Assembly (NCBI RefSeq): GCF_004770745.1
Contig: NZ_RQGD01000005.1
Coordinates: 96,235 to 160,234 of the forward strand
Source: Leptospira ognonensis
GTDB taxonomy: Bacteria > Spirochaetota > Leptospiria > Leptospirales > Leptospiraceae
Direction: 5' to 3'
Length of the DNA stretch: 64,000 bases
Shown here: positions 51,262 through 60,702 of the stretch, one piece after another
Numbering within the stretch: position 1 is the first letter of the stretch
How the letters are laid out: each line of letters begins with the position of its first letter
Translations under genes and position numbers: made by a program
The notes under the pieces: model-generated
The model's database searches: none
Told to the model about the DNA's origin: nothing
Seen by the model: only the letters and a program-made list of their open reading frames with translations

Positions 51262-51932
51262 TATTGCTTGTTGGTTTCTACATAACTCCCACGAATATAG
51301 TTCGGCGTTATGTGATTGTAGTTAGATTCGTGAAGATTTAACTTCAATATATTTTCTATATTTTGTAATAGTATAGGCATAGATCTTGGTAAAGTCTCTT
51401 CAATTTTTGTAGCATCTGCAGGAAAGCATCGAGGTTTTATACCAGAATAAACATACAGATGTTTTGTTTCCTTGGCGATATTGACCTCAGTCTCAAGTTC
51501 TTCTTCCTTATAATCATAACTTCCTTCAAATAAACCTTCTTTAAGTCTGCCGAAGTAATGTTTATTTTGTTTTCCGTCAATGGCAATCAGTACTGGCAAC
51601 CCGGACAAACTCGAAAAATAGGCAGAATACGAAGCAAGACTGTCGATCGATAGAACAGGAATGTTCCAGAGTTGAGATAAATTCCGAGCTGTAGAGACTG
51701 TCACGCGGAGGCCAGTAAAAGAACCAGGACCATTTAAACAAACAATGATATCCGGCTTTTCCCATTTTGTAATCTTAAAATTTTTATCGATTTCAGAAAC
51801 AAGGCGGAAAGAGGATTCCTTGGGACACATGGCAACCGTTTCCGTAATCATACTAATTGTTTTCGCGCTTTCAATCATTGAGAGTGAGATATGAATCCAA
51901 TCCTGGGTAGCATCGAAAAATAAAAGTTTCAT
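51261..51932 (-). CDS. tsaB: tRNA t6A synthesis protein TsaB
   Basis: Protein of 223 residues, ASKHA-fold partner of TsaD. The motif NGPGSFTGLRVTVSTARNLS and IPVLSIDSLASYS are diagnostic. TsaB-TsaD-TsaE transfers the threonylcarbamoyl group to A37; tsaD is outside the window. The C-terminal half is divergent, as usual. It overlaps tsaE by 4 nt and rnr by 1 nt. Confidence 0.93.
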   Translation of the reverse strand: MKLLFFDATQDWIHISLSMIESAKTISMITETVAMCPKESSFRLVSEIDKNFKITKWEKPDIIVCLNGPGSFTGLRVTVSTARNLSQLWNIPVLSIDSLASYSAYFSSLSGLPVLIAIDGKQNKHYFGRLKEGLFEGSYDYKEEELETEVNIAKETKHLYVYSGIKPRCFPADATKIEETLPRSMPILLQNIENILKLNLHESNYNHITPNYIRGSYVETNKQ

Positions 51933-52378
51933 AAATTCTCGAACCGCAATCTGTAAGATCTATTATCTATGGTTATAGATTGGATATCAATATAGATACG
52001 CCCAGCACTAGGTATGAGAAGCTCCGCTACGTTCCACCACTCGATAAAAGATATTCCTTCCTGTCCCCAAATTTCAGAAAAACCGAGTTCCTCTATTTCT
52101 GTGGCCTCTTTGATTCGATAAAGGTCAAAATGATGGATTGGGATTTGGTTCCATTCGTAAGTTTGGTGAAGAGCAAATGTAGGCGAGTTTGCTAGATCAT
52201 CACTGCCAACATACTTTAACCATTCTCTAACCAATGTAGTCTTTCCTGCTCCTAACTCTCCTGTAAGAAGAATAGACGGGTTTTGTTTAACGGCGAGTGA
52301 TTTCGTGATTACGGCCGTTAAGCGACTAAGAAATCGTCCCAGTTCCTCCTCACGAAGTTCAAACGTTTCCTCATTCAT
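51929..52378 (-). CDS. tsaE: tRNA t6A synthesis ATPase TsaE
   Basis: Protein of 149 residues started at the ATG at 52378 (a TTG two codons earlier is possible). Walker A LTGELGAGKTTLVREWL, SPTFALHQTYE and the HFDLYRI motif identify TsaE, which binds the TsaBD complex and drives its cycle. It overlaps the hslO 3' end by 8 nt and tsaB by 4 nt, so translation is coupled throughout. Confidence 0.94.
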   Translation of the reverse strand: MNEETFELREEELGRFLSRLTAVITKSLAVKQNPSILLTGELGAGKTTLVREWLKYVGSDDLANSPTFALHQTYEWNQIPIHHFDLYRIKEATEIEELGFSEIWGQEGISFIEWWNVAELLIPSAGRIYIDIQSITIDNRSYRLRFENL

Positions 52379-53228
52379 TATCAAAAAGTGTTTCTACATC
52401 CTCTAAGTTAAACTGATATGCTTTTTTACAAAATTCACAAGTGATCTCTACTTGTCCGACTTCTTCTACAATCGAATTTGCTTCTATTTTTCCCAAGGAA
52501 AGGATAATTTCTGATACCTTGAATCTAGAGCAGTCACAGATGAAAGCTGGTTCCTCCGTCGAGAGAATGAGTAAATCTGATTCGAGAGCAATCATAAGTT
52601 CTGATCTCATTTCTTCTAAAGATAAAATCCAAAAATTTTCTTTTAAAATAACAGGGTCAATACGGTTCTTTAAATATTTGAAATCTTCTTCGGTGGCTTC
52701 TGGAAGCGCTTCAAACATAACACCCTTGACTCGAAAATGATCAGGATTTCTATCTGTTGATTCCACATCCATTCCGACGATCGATTTTACTTGTTCCGAC
52801 TCGGTAAGATATTTCAGAAAATTAAATTCAAAGGTATCTTCAACTAGATTCGTATAAGATTGATAAAAATCAGAATCATATTGCCAGCGTATAACTTTCA
52901 TTATACCTTGACCTAAAATAAATTCATTTCGAATGTCTCCCTCTTCGAGTTTATCTCCGTAGGCGACTGCTTTCATCCGACCATAGCGATCGCTATATGC
53001 TAAAGCAGATTTGTTAGTTTCATCCTTCCATTGGATACTGACTCGTTGCTGGTTTTTTGTCATTTCCGCGAGGAATAAAGCACCGAGCATTGTTTTTGAA
53101 AGGAAGACAGCCATTTCCCGATTCAATTCATGCAGGTGAATGATTTCTCTGGCGGTATTTGTTAGATCTGCGAGAGAAAATCGGAAGTGATTATTGGGAA
53201 CTATGCCTAAAATAACTTGATCGGTCAT
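52371..53228 (-). CDS. hslO: Redox-regulated chaperone Hsp33
   Basis: Protein of 285 residues from the ATG at 53228; a TTG nine codons earlier is less likely. The C-terminal zinc-thiol switch is intact: C-x-C in FICDCSRF and C-x2-C in ITCEFCKK. The N-terminal core has the AREIIHLHELNREMAVFLSKTMLGALFLA region. Oxidation releases zinc and activates holdase function in the cytoplasm. Here it is the first gene of an operon with tsaE, tsaB and rnr. Confidence 0.93.
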   Translation of the reverse strand: MTDQVILGIVPNNHFRFSLADLTNTAREIIHLHELNREMAVFLSKTMLGALFLAEMTKNQQRVSIQWKDETNKSALAYSDRYGRMKAVAYGDKLEEGDIRNEFILGQGIMKVIRWQYDSDFYQSYTNLVEDTFEFNFLKYLTESEQVKSIVGMDVESTDRNPDHFRVKGVMFEALPEATEEDFKYLKNRIDPVILKENFWILSLEEMRSELMIALESDLLILSTEEPAFICDCSRFKVSEIILSLGKIEANSIVEEVGQVEITCEFCKKAYQFNLEDVETLFDNE

Positions 53229-53304
53229 TATTTGATTGAAAGCGAATGTTTTCAAATTCAGTCTGTGTTTTCAGATAGATAAGGCAATCGTAAAAAGGAA
53301 AAAT

Positions 53305-55290
53305 ATGATCTTTGGTGTGGATTATTATCCAGAGCAGTGGACAGAAAAGGATTGGGATGAAGATCTTGCAAACATGCAAGAAATGGGGCTAACCTCTGTC
53401 CGTCTTGCAGAGTTTGCATGGGGTCTGATTGAACCGAAAGAAGGGAAATTTGATTTTTCTCTTTTCGATGCTATCTTAGAAAAAATCAGAAAAGCGAATA
53501 TGACCGCGATCTTAGGCACGCCTACGGCAACCTTTCCCCCTTGGTTGTTTAAAAAATATCCTGAGATTGCCCAAGTCTCCAAAGAGGGAATCAAAAGAAT
53601 CATAGGTACAAGACGACAGGCTTCTTTTTCTTCGCCAGCTTACCGCAAAGCCACAGAAAGGGTAGTGACGCAAATGGCTAAGCATTATGCAGGTCATCCG
53701 TCGGTGATCGGCTGGCAAATAGATAATGAGCCTGGACATGAAGGTTCAGATTTAGACTATTCCCCTTTAGCATTAAAAAATTTTAGAAAATGGCTAAAAA
53801 GTAAATATCGAAATCTAGATTCGCTTAACAAGCGTTGGGGGAATGTTTTTTGGGGAATTATTTATTCTGACTGGTCAGAGATTCCTTTACCAGGTTCTCA
53901 TGTTGCTAGTAACTTTAATCCTGCGATGATTCAGGATTTTTATAGATTTCAATCTGAGGAATTAATTTCTTATATCAAACTACAAGCTGATATCATCAAA
54001 AAATATTGCAAAAATATTCCTATTACAACCAATCTTTATCCTTCTCCTTTCTTGCCCATAACTGATATGTATGAAATGTTTAAGTCACTCGATTATGTTT
54101 CGTGGGACAATTATCCTGTTTGGGGAAACCAGAGCGAACCCTACCCACATCCTTTAGTGTCTGCGACATTGCAATATTCTCGAGGATTAAAAAACAAAGC
54201 GTATACGATCATGGAACAATTTTCTGGAGTACAGGGCCATGATACACTGGGATACCTACCTCCTCCAGGTCTGATAGGACTTTGGTTAACGCAAGCGGTT
54301 GTCAATGGTGCCGATCAAATTTATTTTTTTCGCTACCGAACGGCTCGATTCGGACAGGAGCAACTATGTTATGGTATCCTCGATCATGGAAAAAAGAAGA
54401 CCCATAAATTTTATGAACTAAAAGATACGATCCAAAAGATTCGTGAATTTGCAGAAGACATTCAAGATGTGCCTTATAAAGCAGAAGTCGCTCTCCTTCA
54501 TGATATCGAAAATTCGAGAAATTATAAGCACCAACCTCTTTCAGATGGTTTAAAATTTGAACCAGTTCCGTTTGCAAAGGTGGGATACGATATAGAAATG
54601 GCTACTTGGTTTGCTGGGACAAATGTATTGAATGTGAACACCCATTTTCTACCCATTGAATCAGAGATGGATTGGACACAATACAAGCTATTGTCTCTCC
54701 CACTTTATACCATGTATGAGGAACGCATCGTTTTAAAGTTACGTGAGTATGTTAAAAATGGTGGTACTCTCGTATTAGGATATCGAGCCGGTATCAAAGA
54801 TAAGGACCATTGGATGGTGGAAACTCCCGTTCCAGGAATGTTTCAGGAAATGGCGGGGGTGGAAGTGTACCAATTTGAAGCAATTGGAAATGGCGAAGTG
54901 AAAGCCAAAATGGGATTCTTTCCTCTGATTGCTAAAAAATTTTGTGAAATCTTAGAGCCGACCACAGCAAGAGTCGTGGCTAGATATTCCGATTCTAAAA
55001 AGTTTTATAAAGGCAAGCCGATGATCACCGTGAATTCATTTGGCAAGGGAAAGGTATATTATCTAGGAACTTCGTTGGATCCCTTTAGTCAGGTTTTATT
55101 CTACCGTAAGGTCTTGAAAGAGGCAGGAATTCCTTTCCGTTTTTTAGGTAAAAATATCGAACGCCATTATCGAACGGGAAAAAAATATAATTACCAAATA
55201 ACCATGAACCATTCGAATCAAATAAAATGGTTAGGGTTTACACGCATGCAGCCTTTTGAATTTAAGATTAAAAAAATCAATGCAAATTAA
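53305..55290 (+). CDS. GH42 beta-galactosidase
   Basis: Protein of 661 residues from the ATG at 53305 with AAAGGA upstream. The family-42 TIM barrel begins GVDYYPEQWTEKDWDEDLANM. The acid/base Glu is E142 in GWQIDNEPGHE and the nucleophile is E304 in IMEQFSG; the glutamine-amidotransferase-like second domain and a short C-terminal beta domain follow. It cleaves beta-galactosides in the cytoplasm, as no signal peptide is present. An unknown gene starts inside its last codons. Consistent with a free-living saprophyte. Confidence 0.93.
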   Translation: MIFGVDYYPEQWTEKDWDEDLANMQEMGLTSVRLAEFAWGLIEPKEGKFDFSLFDAILEKIRKANMTAILGTPTATFPPWLFKKYPEIAQVSKEGIKRIIGTRRQASFSSPAYRKATERVVTQMAKHYAGHPSVIGWQIDNEPGHEGSDLDYSPLALKNFRKWLKSKYRNLDSLNKRWGNVFWGIIYSDWSEIPLPGSHVASNFNPAMIQDFYRFQSEELISYIKLQADIIKKYCKNIPITTNLYPSPFLPITDMYEMFKSLDYVSWDNYPVWGNQSEPYPHPLVSATLQYSRGLKNKAYTIMEQFSGVQGHDTLGYLPPPGLIGLWLTQAVVNGADQIYFFRYRTARFGQEQLCYGILDHGKKKTHKFYELKDTIQKIREFAEDIQDVPYKAEVALLHDIENSRNYKHQPLSDGLKFEPVPFAKVGYDIEMATWFAGTNVLNVNTHFLPIESEMDWTQYKLLSLPLYTMYEERIVLKLREYVKNGGTLVLGYRAGIKDKDHWMVETPVPGMFQEMAGVEVYQFEAIGNGEVKAKMGFFPLIAKKFCEILEPTTARVVARYSDSKKFYKGKPMITVNSFGKGKVYYLGTSLDPFSQVLFYRKVLKEAGIPFRFLGKNIERHYRTGKKYNYQITMNHSNQIKWLGFTRMQPFEFKIKKINAN

Positions 55291-56179
55291 AGACCTAAAA
55301 TCCCTGAATCATCAACTTCAGAATCTCGAAGGGAAAAATAAAAAAGGCGAGGTTTATGTTGATAACCTTCATTCGCCTTACATAAAATTTAGTGAGGAGT
55401 TTGTTATACCTGCTTCTTCCATAACGAAACCTGAATTTTCGGCGATTGTTGATTTTGTCCAAATTTTAGTAAAATTTATACCGGAAGCAATTGAAGGCAC
55501 AAGTCTATTGCCTGAGCCCCGACCAAAAAAGGAGACGGGAAAATTATTCTTTGTAAGACCGATACTCTTTGAAGATAAAAAGTTTATGTATGTTTTTTCT
55601 ACAGACATGCAATATTTAGGCGGTGCTAAGCCTGAGGAAATTAAAAAAGCGGCCGCTCAAAATTTATCACCGAGTGTCATTTCTGATCGCATTTATTTCC
55701 AGGCAAAAGTATTTCCCGTTGAAAGTTTTATTGAAGAGGGAGACCAAGTTTCTGATTTTCAGTCCGTTAGATTCCAAGGTGGTGTTTTTCGTATCGAGAG
55801 TGACAGAGAGGCAGAAAATAAACCTAGGAAGTTTTCTGAAATCTTTGATGAATTAGACTTTTCCGATTTAGAATCTAAAATTCGAGAAGAGCTCGGCATC
55901 AATTCAGAAATTTGGCCCATGGGCCGAGTGTACAGTCCCATCGGAATTGACTATCTTGCTCTCTCAATGCGTTTTTTAAAGCCATCTCTACCTAAAATCA
56001 TGCGAGAATTTCGCAAATACTACCGGATATTGAGTCCGGGGACAGAGGGCGTTTCACCAGAAATTACCAAAGCCTACCACCAATATCTATTCAAGCATGA
56101 AACTTCCAGAACTCTTTCGAGATCAGGCAATATGCTTTGGAAAATCCACTTTACTGAATTTAATGATGCAAGGGAATGA
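55280..56179 (+). CDS. Hypothetical protein coupled to the beta-galactosidase
   Basis: Protein of 299 residues from the ATG at 55280, which overlaps the GH42 stop by 11 nt. No signal peptide or membrane segment. Alternating acidic and basic stretches with FVRPILFEDKKFMYVFSTDMQYLGG near residue 90 and an FDELDFSDLESKIREELGI segment near 195; I recognise no family. The C-terminus contains Arg/Lys-rich helices (RFLKPSLPKIMREFRKYYR). Cytoplasmic soluble protein of unknown function; the 9-nt gap to the next gene suggests a single operon. Confidence 0.65.
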   Translation: MQIKDLKSLNHQLQNLEGKNKKGEVYVDNLHSPYIKFSEEFVIPASSITKPEFSAIVDFVQILVKFIPEAIEGTSLLPEPRPKKETGKLFFVRPILFEDKKFMYVFSTDMQYLGGAKPEEIKKAAAQNLSPSVISDRIYFQAKVFPVESFIEEGDQVSDFQSVRFQGGVFRIESDREAENKPRKFSEIFDELDFSDLESKIREELGINSEIWPMGRVYSPIGIDYLALSMRFLKPSLPKIMREFRKYYRILSPGTEGVSPEITKAYHQYLFKHETSRTLSRSGNMLWKIHFTEFNDARE

Positions 56180-56187
56180 GATAAGAC

Positions 56188-57033
56188 ATGAGCATTTCCT
56201 CTCCCACACTTAATTTTCCCGTCGATGAAACAATCAAACGTGTTGAATTTATCAAATCGAATGCAAACGGAATTATCCTTGAAGCTAAAAAAATTCAAAA
56301 GGAAATGTCTGGAATCCGTTCCAAATCAGACGCAGATGAGCTTGAACGCATACATGCCGCAGACAGAGTGCTAGGTGATATATTCACTAAGTTTTTACAA
56401 AAAGCGTTTCCGAAAGATAGCATCCTATGTGAGGACAAACCTTTGATTGAAGGGAGCAATGATTTTCGCTGGGTCATAGATCCTGTAGATGGTTCTATGA
56501 ACTTTGTTCGAGGCTTACCTCTTTATGCCATTTCATTTGGTGTCGAACATCGTGAAACACCCGTTGGCGGCGTTGTGATCATCCCTCCGCAAGATTCTGT
56601 CTATTCGGCAGTGCTAGGCGAAGGGGCGGTAAAAAATGGAGAAACCATATTTACATCTTCCGTTTCTGAATTGAACCGGGCGATATTTAGCCCCAATCTA
56701 CCCACCAAAAGAGCACACATGATCCAAGAGATTATGGCTGATCTCTCAGGCTTTTTAACTTACGCAAGATCCTTTCGCAGAACTGGATCCTTTGTACTAG
56801 ACTGTTGTTGGATTGCCGAGGGGTTAATGGATGCTATCTGGGAAAAGAGTGTCAAACATTGGGACATATCAGCTATTTCCGTCATCCTAACGGAGGCAGG
56901 TGGAAAACTTACTGATTTGAATGGAAAACACTATTATACCGGCTTACCAGAATTAATTGCATCAAATGGAATCATTCATAATGAAATCTTAAATTTGCTG
57001 AAAACTGTTAGATCCTCTGTTAGCAGAAACTAA
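56188..57033 (+). CDS. Inositol-monophosphatase-family protein
   Basis: Protein of 281 residues. The two hallmark motifs are present: WVIDPVDGSMNFVRGLP (metal Asp residues and phosphate loop) and HWDISAISVILTEAGG. The upstream metal-binding Glu lies in ILCEDKP. Substrates of the family are inositol phosphates, 3'-phosphoadenosine phosphate or fructose bisphosphate; inositol-1-phosphate fits Leptospira phospholipids only loosely, so no substrate is claimed. 6 nt before trpE. Confidence 0.88.
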   Translation: MSISSPTLNFPVDETIKRVEFIKSNANGIILEAKKIQKEMSGIRSKSDADELERIHAADRVLGDIFTKFLQKAFPKDSILCEDKPLIEGSNDFRWVIDPVDGSMNFVRGLPLYAISFGVEHRETPVGGVVIIPPQDSVYSAVLGEGAVKNGETIFTSSVSELNRAIFSPNLPTKRAHMIQEIMADLSGFLTYARSFRRTGSFVLDCCWIAEGLMDAIWEKSVKHWDISAISVILTEAGGKLTDLNGKHYYTGLPELIASNGIIHNEILNLLKTVRSSVSRN

Positions 57034-57039
57034 TTTTGA

Positions 57040-58425
57040 ATGAAATTACCAAAATTTGAGATTCCTAAAAAACCAAAATACATCCATCTAGACTTACCGA
57101 AAGATATAGAATTTTGGGAACTGTTTAGATTTTTCGATTTAAAATTTGAAACTTGCTTTTTATTAGAATCTGCCGGGGATAATCAATATGATTCTCGTTA
57201 TTCCGTCATTGGTTTTGATCCGAATCATAAAATCATAGGTGATAAGAATCATTTGATCATAGATGGAGTCAATTACCCTGTTGAAAACCCATACTATGCC
57301 CTGCGAGATTTGGCAAACTTTGATTCGTTAAGTATCAGTTATGCGGGAGGGTTTGTCGGTTATTTAAGTTATAACTCGATGACATTCTTTGAACCAAAAA
57401 TCAAGATAGATCCTCATCCAGATTTTCCTTCCATGGAGTTTGGTCTTTATCTCGATGGCTTGATCTATGATAAATTTACTGGTGAACTTATTTATTTTAC
57501 AAATGGCGAAGACAGAACTAACGTTTTGGAACAAATTTTGGAAGAAGTTTCCACAGCGAAAAAACGATCACCGGAGGTCGTCGTAAAATCAACGGGCACT
57601 AAAGTATCTCAGGCTACACATAGTGAAATGGTTGCGGAGACCTTGGAAGAAGTACGTTCAGGCAATACTTTCCAATGTCAGATTGGCTTTGAGGAAACGT
57701 TTGATGTAGATGGAAATCCTTTAGCTATTTATGAAACACTGAGAAAAATTAATCCGTCACCGCATATGTTCTATGTGAAATTTGAAAATCGAGTGATTCT
57801 TGGAGCTAGCCCTGAATTACTCTTCAGATTGAGACAAGGTGAGATGGAGTCTTTTCCTCTTGCTGGCACAATAAGAAGGGGTAAGAATGCGGAGGAAGAT
57901 ACGGAACTTGCTCGAAAACTTCTAACAGATCCCAAAGAGATTGCCGAACATAACATGTTAATCGACTTGCATAGAAATGATATTGGGCGCGTAGCAAAGT
58001 TTGGAACAGTGAAAGTTAGACGAAGATTTGATATCAAAAGATTTAGCCACGTCCAACATATATCTAGCGAAGTAGTAGGCATTTTAAAATCGAAAGAGGA
58101 TATGTTTTCAGGTTTAGCGGCTTCTTTTCCAGCGGGTACCTTATCTGGTGCCCCTAAAATTGAATCTATGAAGATAATTGAAAGAATCGAAAAATCCCCG
58201 AGAGGACCGTATGGTGGTGCCGTGGGAAGCTTTGGTTTCAACGGAGATTGTACATTTGCCATTCCAATTAGAAGTTTTTATGTATGCAATGGAAAAGGAT
58301 TTGCAAGGGCTTCCGGGGGAATCGTTTACGATTCGTTAGCCGAAAATGAATATAACGAAATAATAAGTAAGATGGCTTCTGTCAAAAAAGCGTTGCAGGC
58401 GCATATGAAGGAAGCACAGAAATGA
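57040..58425 (+). CDS. trpE: Anthranilate synthase component I
   Basis: Protein of 461 residues, chorismate-binding fold. The N-terminal LLESAG with the downstream RYSVIGFDP is the tryptophan-binding, feedback-sensitive region that favours TrpE over PabB. Catalytic motifs: AGTLSGAPKIESMKII, GPYGGAVGSFGFNGD and the ASGGIVYDSLAENEYNE end. With TrpG it converts chorismate and glutamine to anthranilate. It overlaps trpG by 4 nt (ATGA). Confidence 0.88.
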   Translation: MKLPKFEIPKKPKYIHLDLPKDIEFWELFRFFDLKFETCFLLESAGDNQYDSRYSVIGFDPNHKIIGDKNHLIIDGVNYPVENPYYALRDLANFDSLSISYAGGFVGYLSYNSMTFFEPKIKIDPHPDFPSMEFGLYLDGLIYDKFTGELIYFTNGEDRTNVLEQILEEVSTAKKRSPEVVVKSTGTKVSQATHSEMVAETLEEVRSGNTFQCQIGFEETFDVDGNPLAIYETLRKINPSPHMFYVKFENRVILGASPELLFRLRQGEMESFPLAGTIRRGKNAEEDTELARKLLTDPKEIAEHNMLIDLHRNDIGRVAKFGTVKVRRRFDIKRFSHVQHISSEVVGILKSKEDMFSGLAASFPAGTLSGAPKIESMKIIERIEKSPRGPYGGAVGSFGFNGDCTFAIPIRSFYVCNGKGFARASGGIVYDSLAENEYNEIISKMASVKKALQAHMKEAQK

Positions 58426-59027
58426 AAGTTTTGTTATTAGATAATTACGATTCCTTCACCTATAATCTGTATCAATATATTGGCGAAATTTTAGAGGATT
58501 TAGAGATTCCTTTCGTTTTGGATGTAGTTCGGAATGATGAGAAACCCTTTTCGGATATCGTCAACGGTAAGTATGATAAAATTATCATTTCACCAGGTCC
58601 TGGTCATCCAGCAGATCCCGCATATTTTGGTGTTTCTAGTGACATTCTCCTCCATTTAGGGAAAGAAATTAAAATACTAGGTATTTGTTTGGGAATGCAA
58701 GGAATGGCGACCACATTTGGTGGCAAAGTTGTTCGAGGCAAGATTGCGATGCACGGCAAACTTTCTCCAATCGTGCATGATGGATTGGGAGTGTTTAAGG
58801 GACTAACGCAAAACATAGAGATTATGCGCTACCATTCGCTCGTTGCGGAAGAAGAGAGTCTTCCTAGTGAATTGGTGGTGACTGCTAGAGTGAACGATGG
58901 AACTAAATTCGGCGAAATCATGGGACTTCGGCATAAGACTCTAAGCATTGAAGGTGTTCAATTTCATCCGGAGTCTTTTGGTTCGGAAGAAGGAAAACTT
59001 CTGCTGCGGAATTTTTTAACAAATTAG
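58422..59027 (+). CDS. trpG: Anthranilate synthase component II (glutamine amidotransferase)
   Basis: Protein of 201 residues, class I glutamine amidotransferase. The triad is seen as Cys in GICLGMQG, and His/Glu in GVQFHPES. DNYDSFTYNLYQY opens the protein and ISPGPGHPADP is the oxyanion loop. It passes ammonia to TrpE; a dual role for p-aminobenzoate synthesis is possible. It is translationally coupled to trpE, and its stop abuts the convergent lipoprotein gene at 59028. Confidence 0.92.
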   Translation: MKVLLLDNYDSFTYNLYQYIGEILEDLEIPFVLDVVRNDEKPFSDIVNGKYDKIIISPGPGHPADPAYFGVSSDILLHLGKEIKILGICLGMQGMATTFGGKVVRGKIAMHGKLSPIVHDGLGVFKGLTQNIEIMRYHSLVAEEESLPSELVVTARVNDGTKFGEIMGLRHKTLSIEGVQFHPESFGSEEGKLLLRNFLTN

Positions 59028-60239
59028 TTAATTTAAATCCAGCAGTAAATTTTTTTCCCATTGTGTAAAAAAATCTTGATCAGGATTATCCATCTGACTT
59101 GCATCAGCGCCAAACAAAGAAAATCGATTTCTTAGACTTTCCATATATGTGGTCAGAATATTGGTCTGTGAATTTCCAATTCGTTTATAAATAACTTTAA
59201 ATTGCGAGCCACCTTTACCTTGCGTTCCGTAAATTAACAATTTTAACGCGTCACTTAAATATTCATCTATATTGCCTGGAATAAAGAAATCGATAACTCC
59301 AGTTGGTATAAAGTATAAAAAATTTCCGGTAAATTTACGCGATTTAAAACTTAGAAATTTCCCATTTAACTCATCCTTATCCTTTTGGGAAATAAGATGG
59401 AGTCTGTACTTGATTTCTTGGATATTTAACGTAACACCATAGGATTTGATCGTGATGTTCGTTGATACTAGAAGGGATCTTGGATTCTTAAAAATTTCCT
59501 TTCGAGGTGAAACGGGAAATCTGAATTGTAAAATTTTTCCTTGGTTTGAAATGAGTATCTGGTCTTCGGGATGGTCTTCATCGAAAATTCTCATCTCCAA
59601 TTGGGTTTTGTTTAGCCGATTTCCAAATCTCTCTGCAAAATTTGGAAACTTGGATTCTGTCATTTCATTGAATGCAAATTCTAGCAAGATTGATTTTGCT
59701 TCTTCCGTCGTCTGACAAGAGAATGTGTTACATAGAAACACAAAGCTTGGCAGAGAGTTTTTAAGCTGGAGCAATTTCTGATGGTCTACCACACTTAAGG
59801 AAAATAAATTCAACCAGGTAAAAAAATCTCTAGGAAAGAACCCATTCCAATTACTTTTTGTTTCTCTCTCGATGGTATAGATTTCTTTGTCTTCCCACTT
59901 GGCGGGAGTAAAAATTACTTTTGAATGATAATCTAATTTTTCGTATTTAGCTGGGTATAGTTGAAAGTTCCAGTTTTCTAAGTTTTTTTTCCCGCCGATT
60001 TCAATATAAAAATTTCTTTCCTCATTCACTTTTAAATCCTTTTCCCGTTCTTTTGTTAAATTTCCAGATAGTGCTAAGTATTGGCTGAAATTAGTGGAGG
60101 ATTTGATAGAGGATTGGAGTGAGTAAAAGTCTTTCCAGTATCTGAATTGTTTGTCATTCTTCTGTAAGCAAGAGCATAACAAAAGCAAAGAAAGGAGTAA
60201 AAAGAATTTATTTTTTAAGTTCTTTTTTAAGTAGTTCAT
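59028..60239 (-). CDS. Hypothetical lipoprotein
   Basis: Protein of 403 residues started at the ATG at 60239, which places the lipobox LLCSC about residue 24; an ATG seven codons earlier is possible. The mature part is rich in Lys, Phe and Asp, with two Cys near residue 170 (FLCNTFSC) and no recognisable domain. It overlaps the upstream thioredoxin-like gene by 32 nt and abuts trpG at the 3' end. An envelope function is likely. Confidence 0.7.
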   Translation of the reverse strand: MNYLKKNLKNKFFLLLSLLLLCSCLQKNDKQFRYWKDFYSLQSSIKSSTNFSQYLALSGNLTKEREKDLKVNEERNFYIEIGGKKNLENWNFQLYPAKYEKLDYHSKVIFTPAKWEDKEIYTIERETKSNWNGFFPRDFFTWLNLFSLSVVDHQKLLQLKNSLPSFVFLCNTFSCQTTEEAKSILLEFAFNEMTESKFPNFAERFGNRLNKTQLEMRIFDEDHPEDQILISNQGKILQFRFPVSPRKEIFKNPRSLLVSTNITIKSYGVTLNIQEIKYRLHLISQKDKDELNGKFLSFKSRKFTGNFLYFIPTGVIDFFIPGNIDEYLSDALKLLIYGTQGKGGSQFKVIYKRIGNSQTNILTTYMESLRNRFSLFGADASQMDNPDQDFFTQWEKNLLLDLN

Positions 60240-60702
60240 GTATGGTATTGATATTTTCATTTGTCATTTGATCGAGATAGTCTTTATAAATTTCATATCC
60301 TTTTGCATTGAATACTCGTAAAAATGCAAAATCAGTTTTCAGTCCTGATTCTAATTCCCCCTTCCTATCTAAAAAAATACTTTCGAATTCTCTATTTTTC
60401 GAATCAGTAATGAATTTTTCAATCAGTGCATTTGATTCTTTGAGATTCAAATAGGCTACATATTTGACTCTAGATGCATTATTCCAAAGTAAATTTTGAA
60501 GCTTCCAATATAATTTTCTGCCAACCTTGCGGCAAATTTCTATATCTTCTTTTTGGCATCCTAATAGGACAACAGGACCTCCTAATAGATTTTTAGAAGT
60601 GATTCTGTTTTCATATTGATCTAGAAAAGAAAAGGTAGGAAGACTGTTGGGTAGGATGCCTATCGGAATGAAAAACAAGAGAATGAGACGAATCGATATC
60701 AT
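60208..60702 (-). CDS. Secreted thioredoxin-like hypothetical protein
   Basis: Protein of 164 residues with a signal peptide (MISIRLILLFFIPIGILP). A possible thioredoxin-like core is suggested by TFSFLDQYENRITSKNLLGGPVVLLGCQKEDIEICRKVGRKL, with Cys at the usual redox-motif region but spaced C-x6-C rather than C-x2-C, and a later FESIFLDRKGELE strand. It resembles YtfJ or peroxiredoxin-like proteins only faintly. Its ATG and that of the divergent gene at 60701 share the tetranucleotide CATG. Confidence 0.62.
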   Translation of the reverse strand: MISIRLILLFFIPIGILPNSLPTFSFLDQYENRITSKNLLGGPVVLLGCQKEDIEICRKVGRKLYWKLQNLLWNNASRVKYVAYLNLKESNALIEKFITDSKNREFESIFLDRKGELESGLKTDFAFLRVFNAKGYEIYKDYLDQMTNENINTIHELLKKELKK

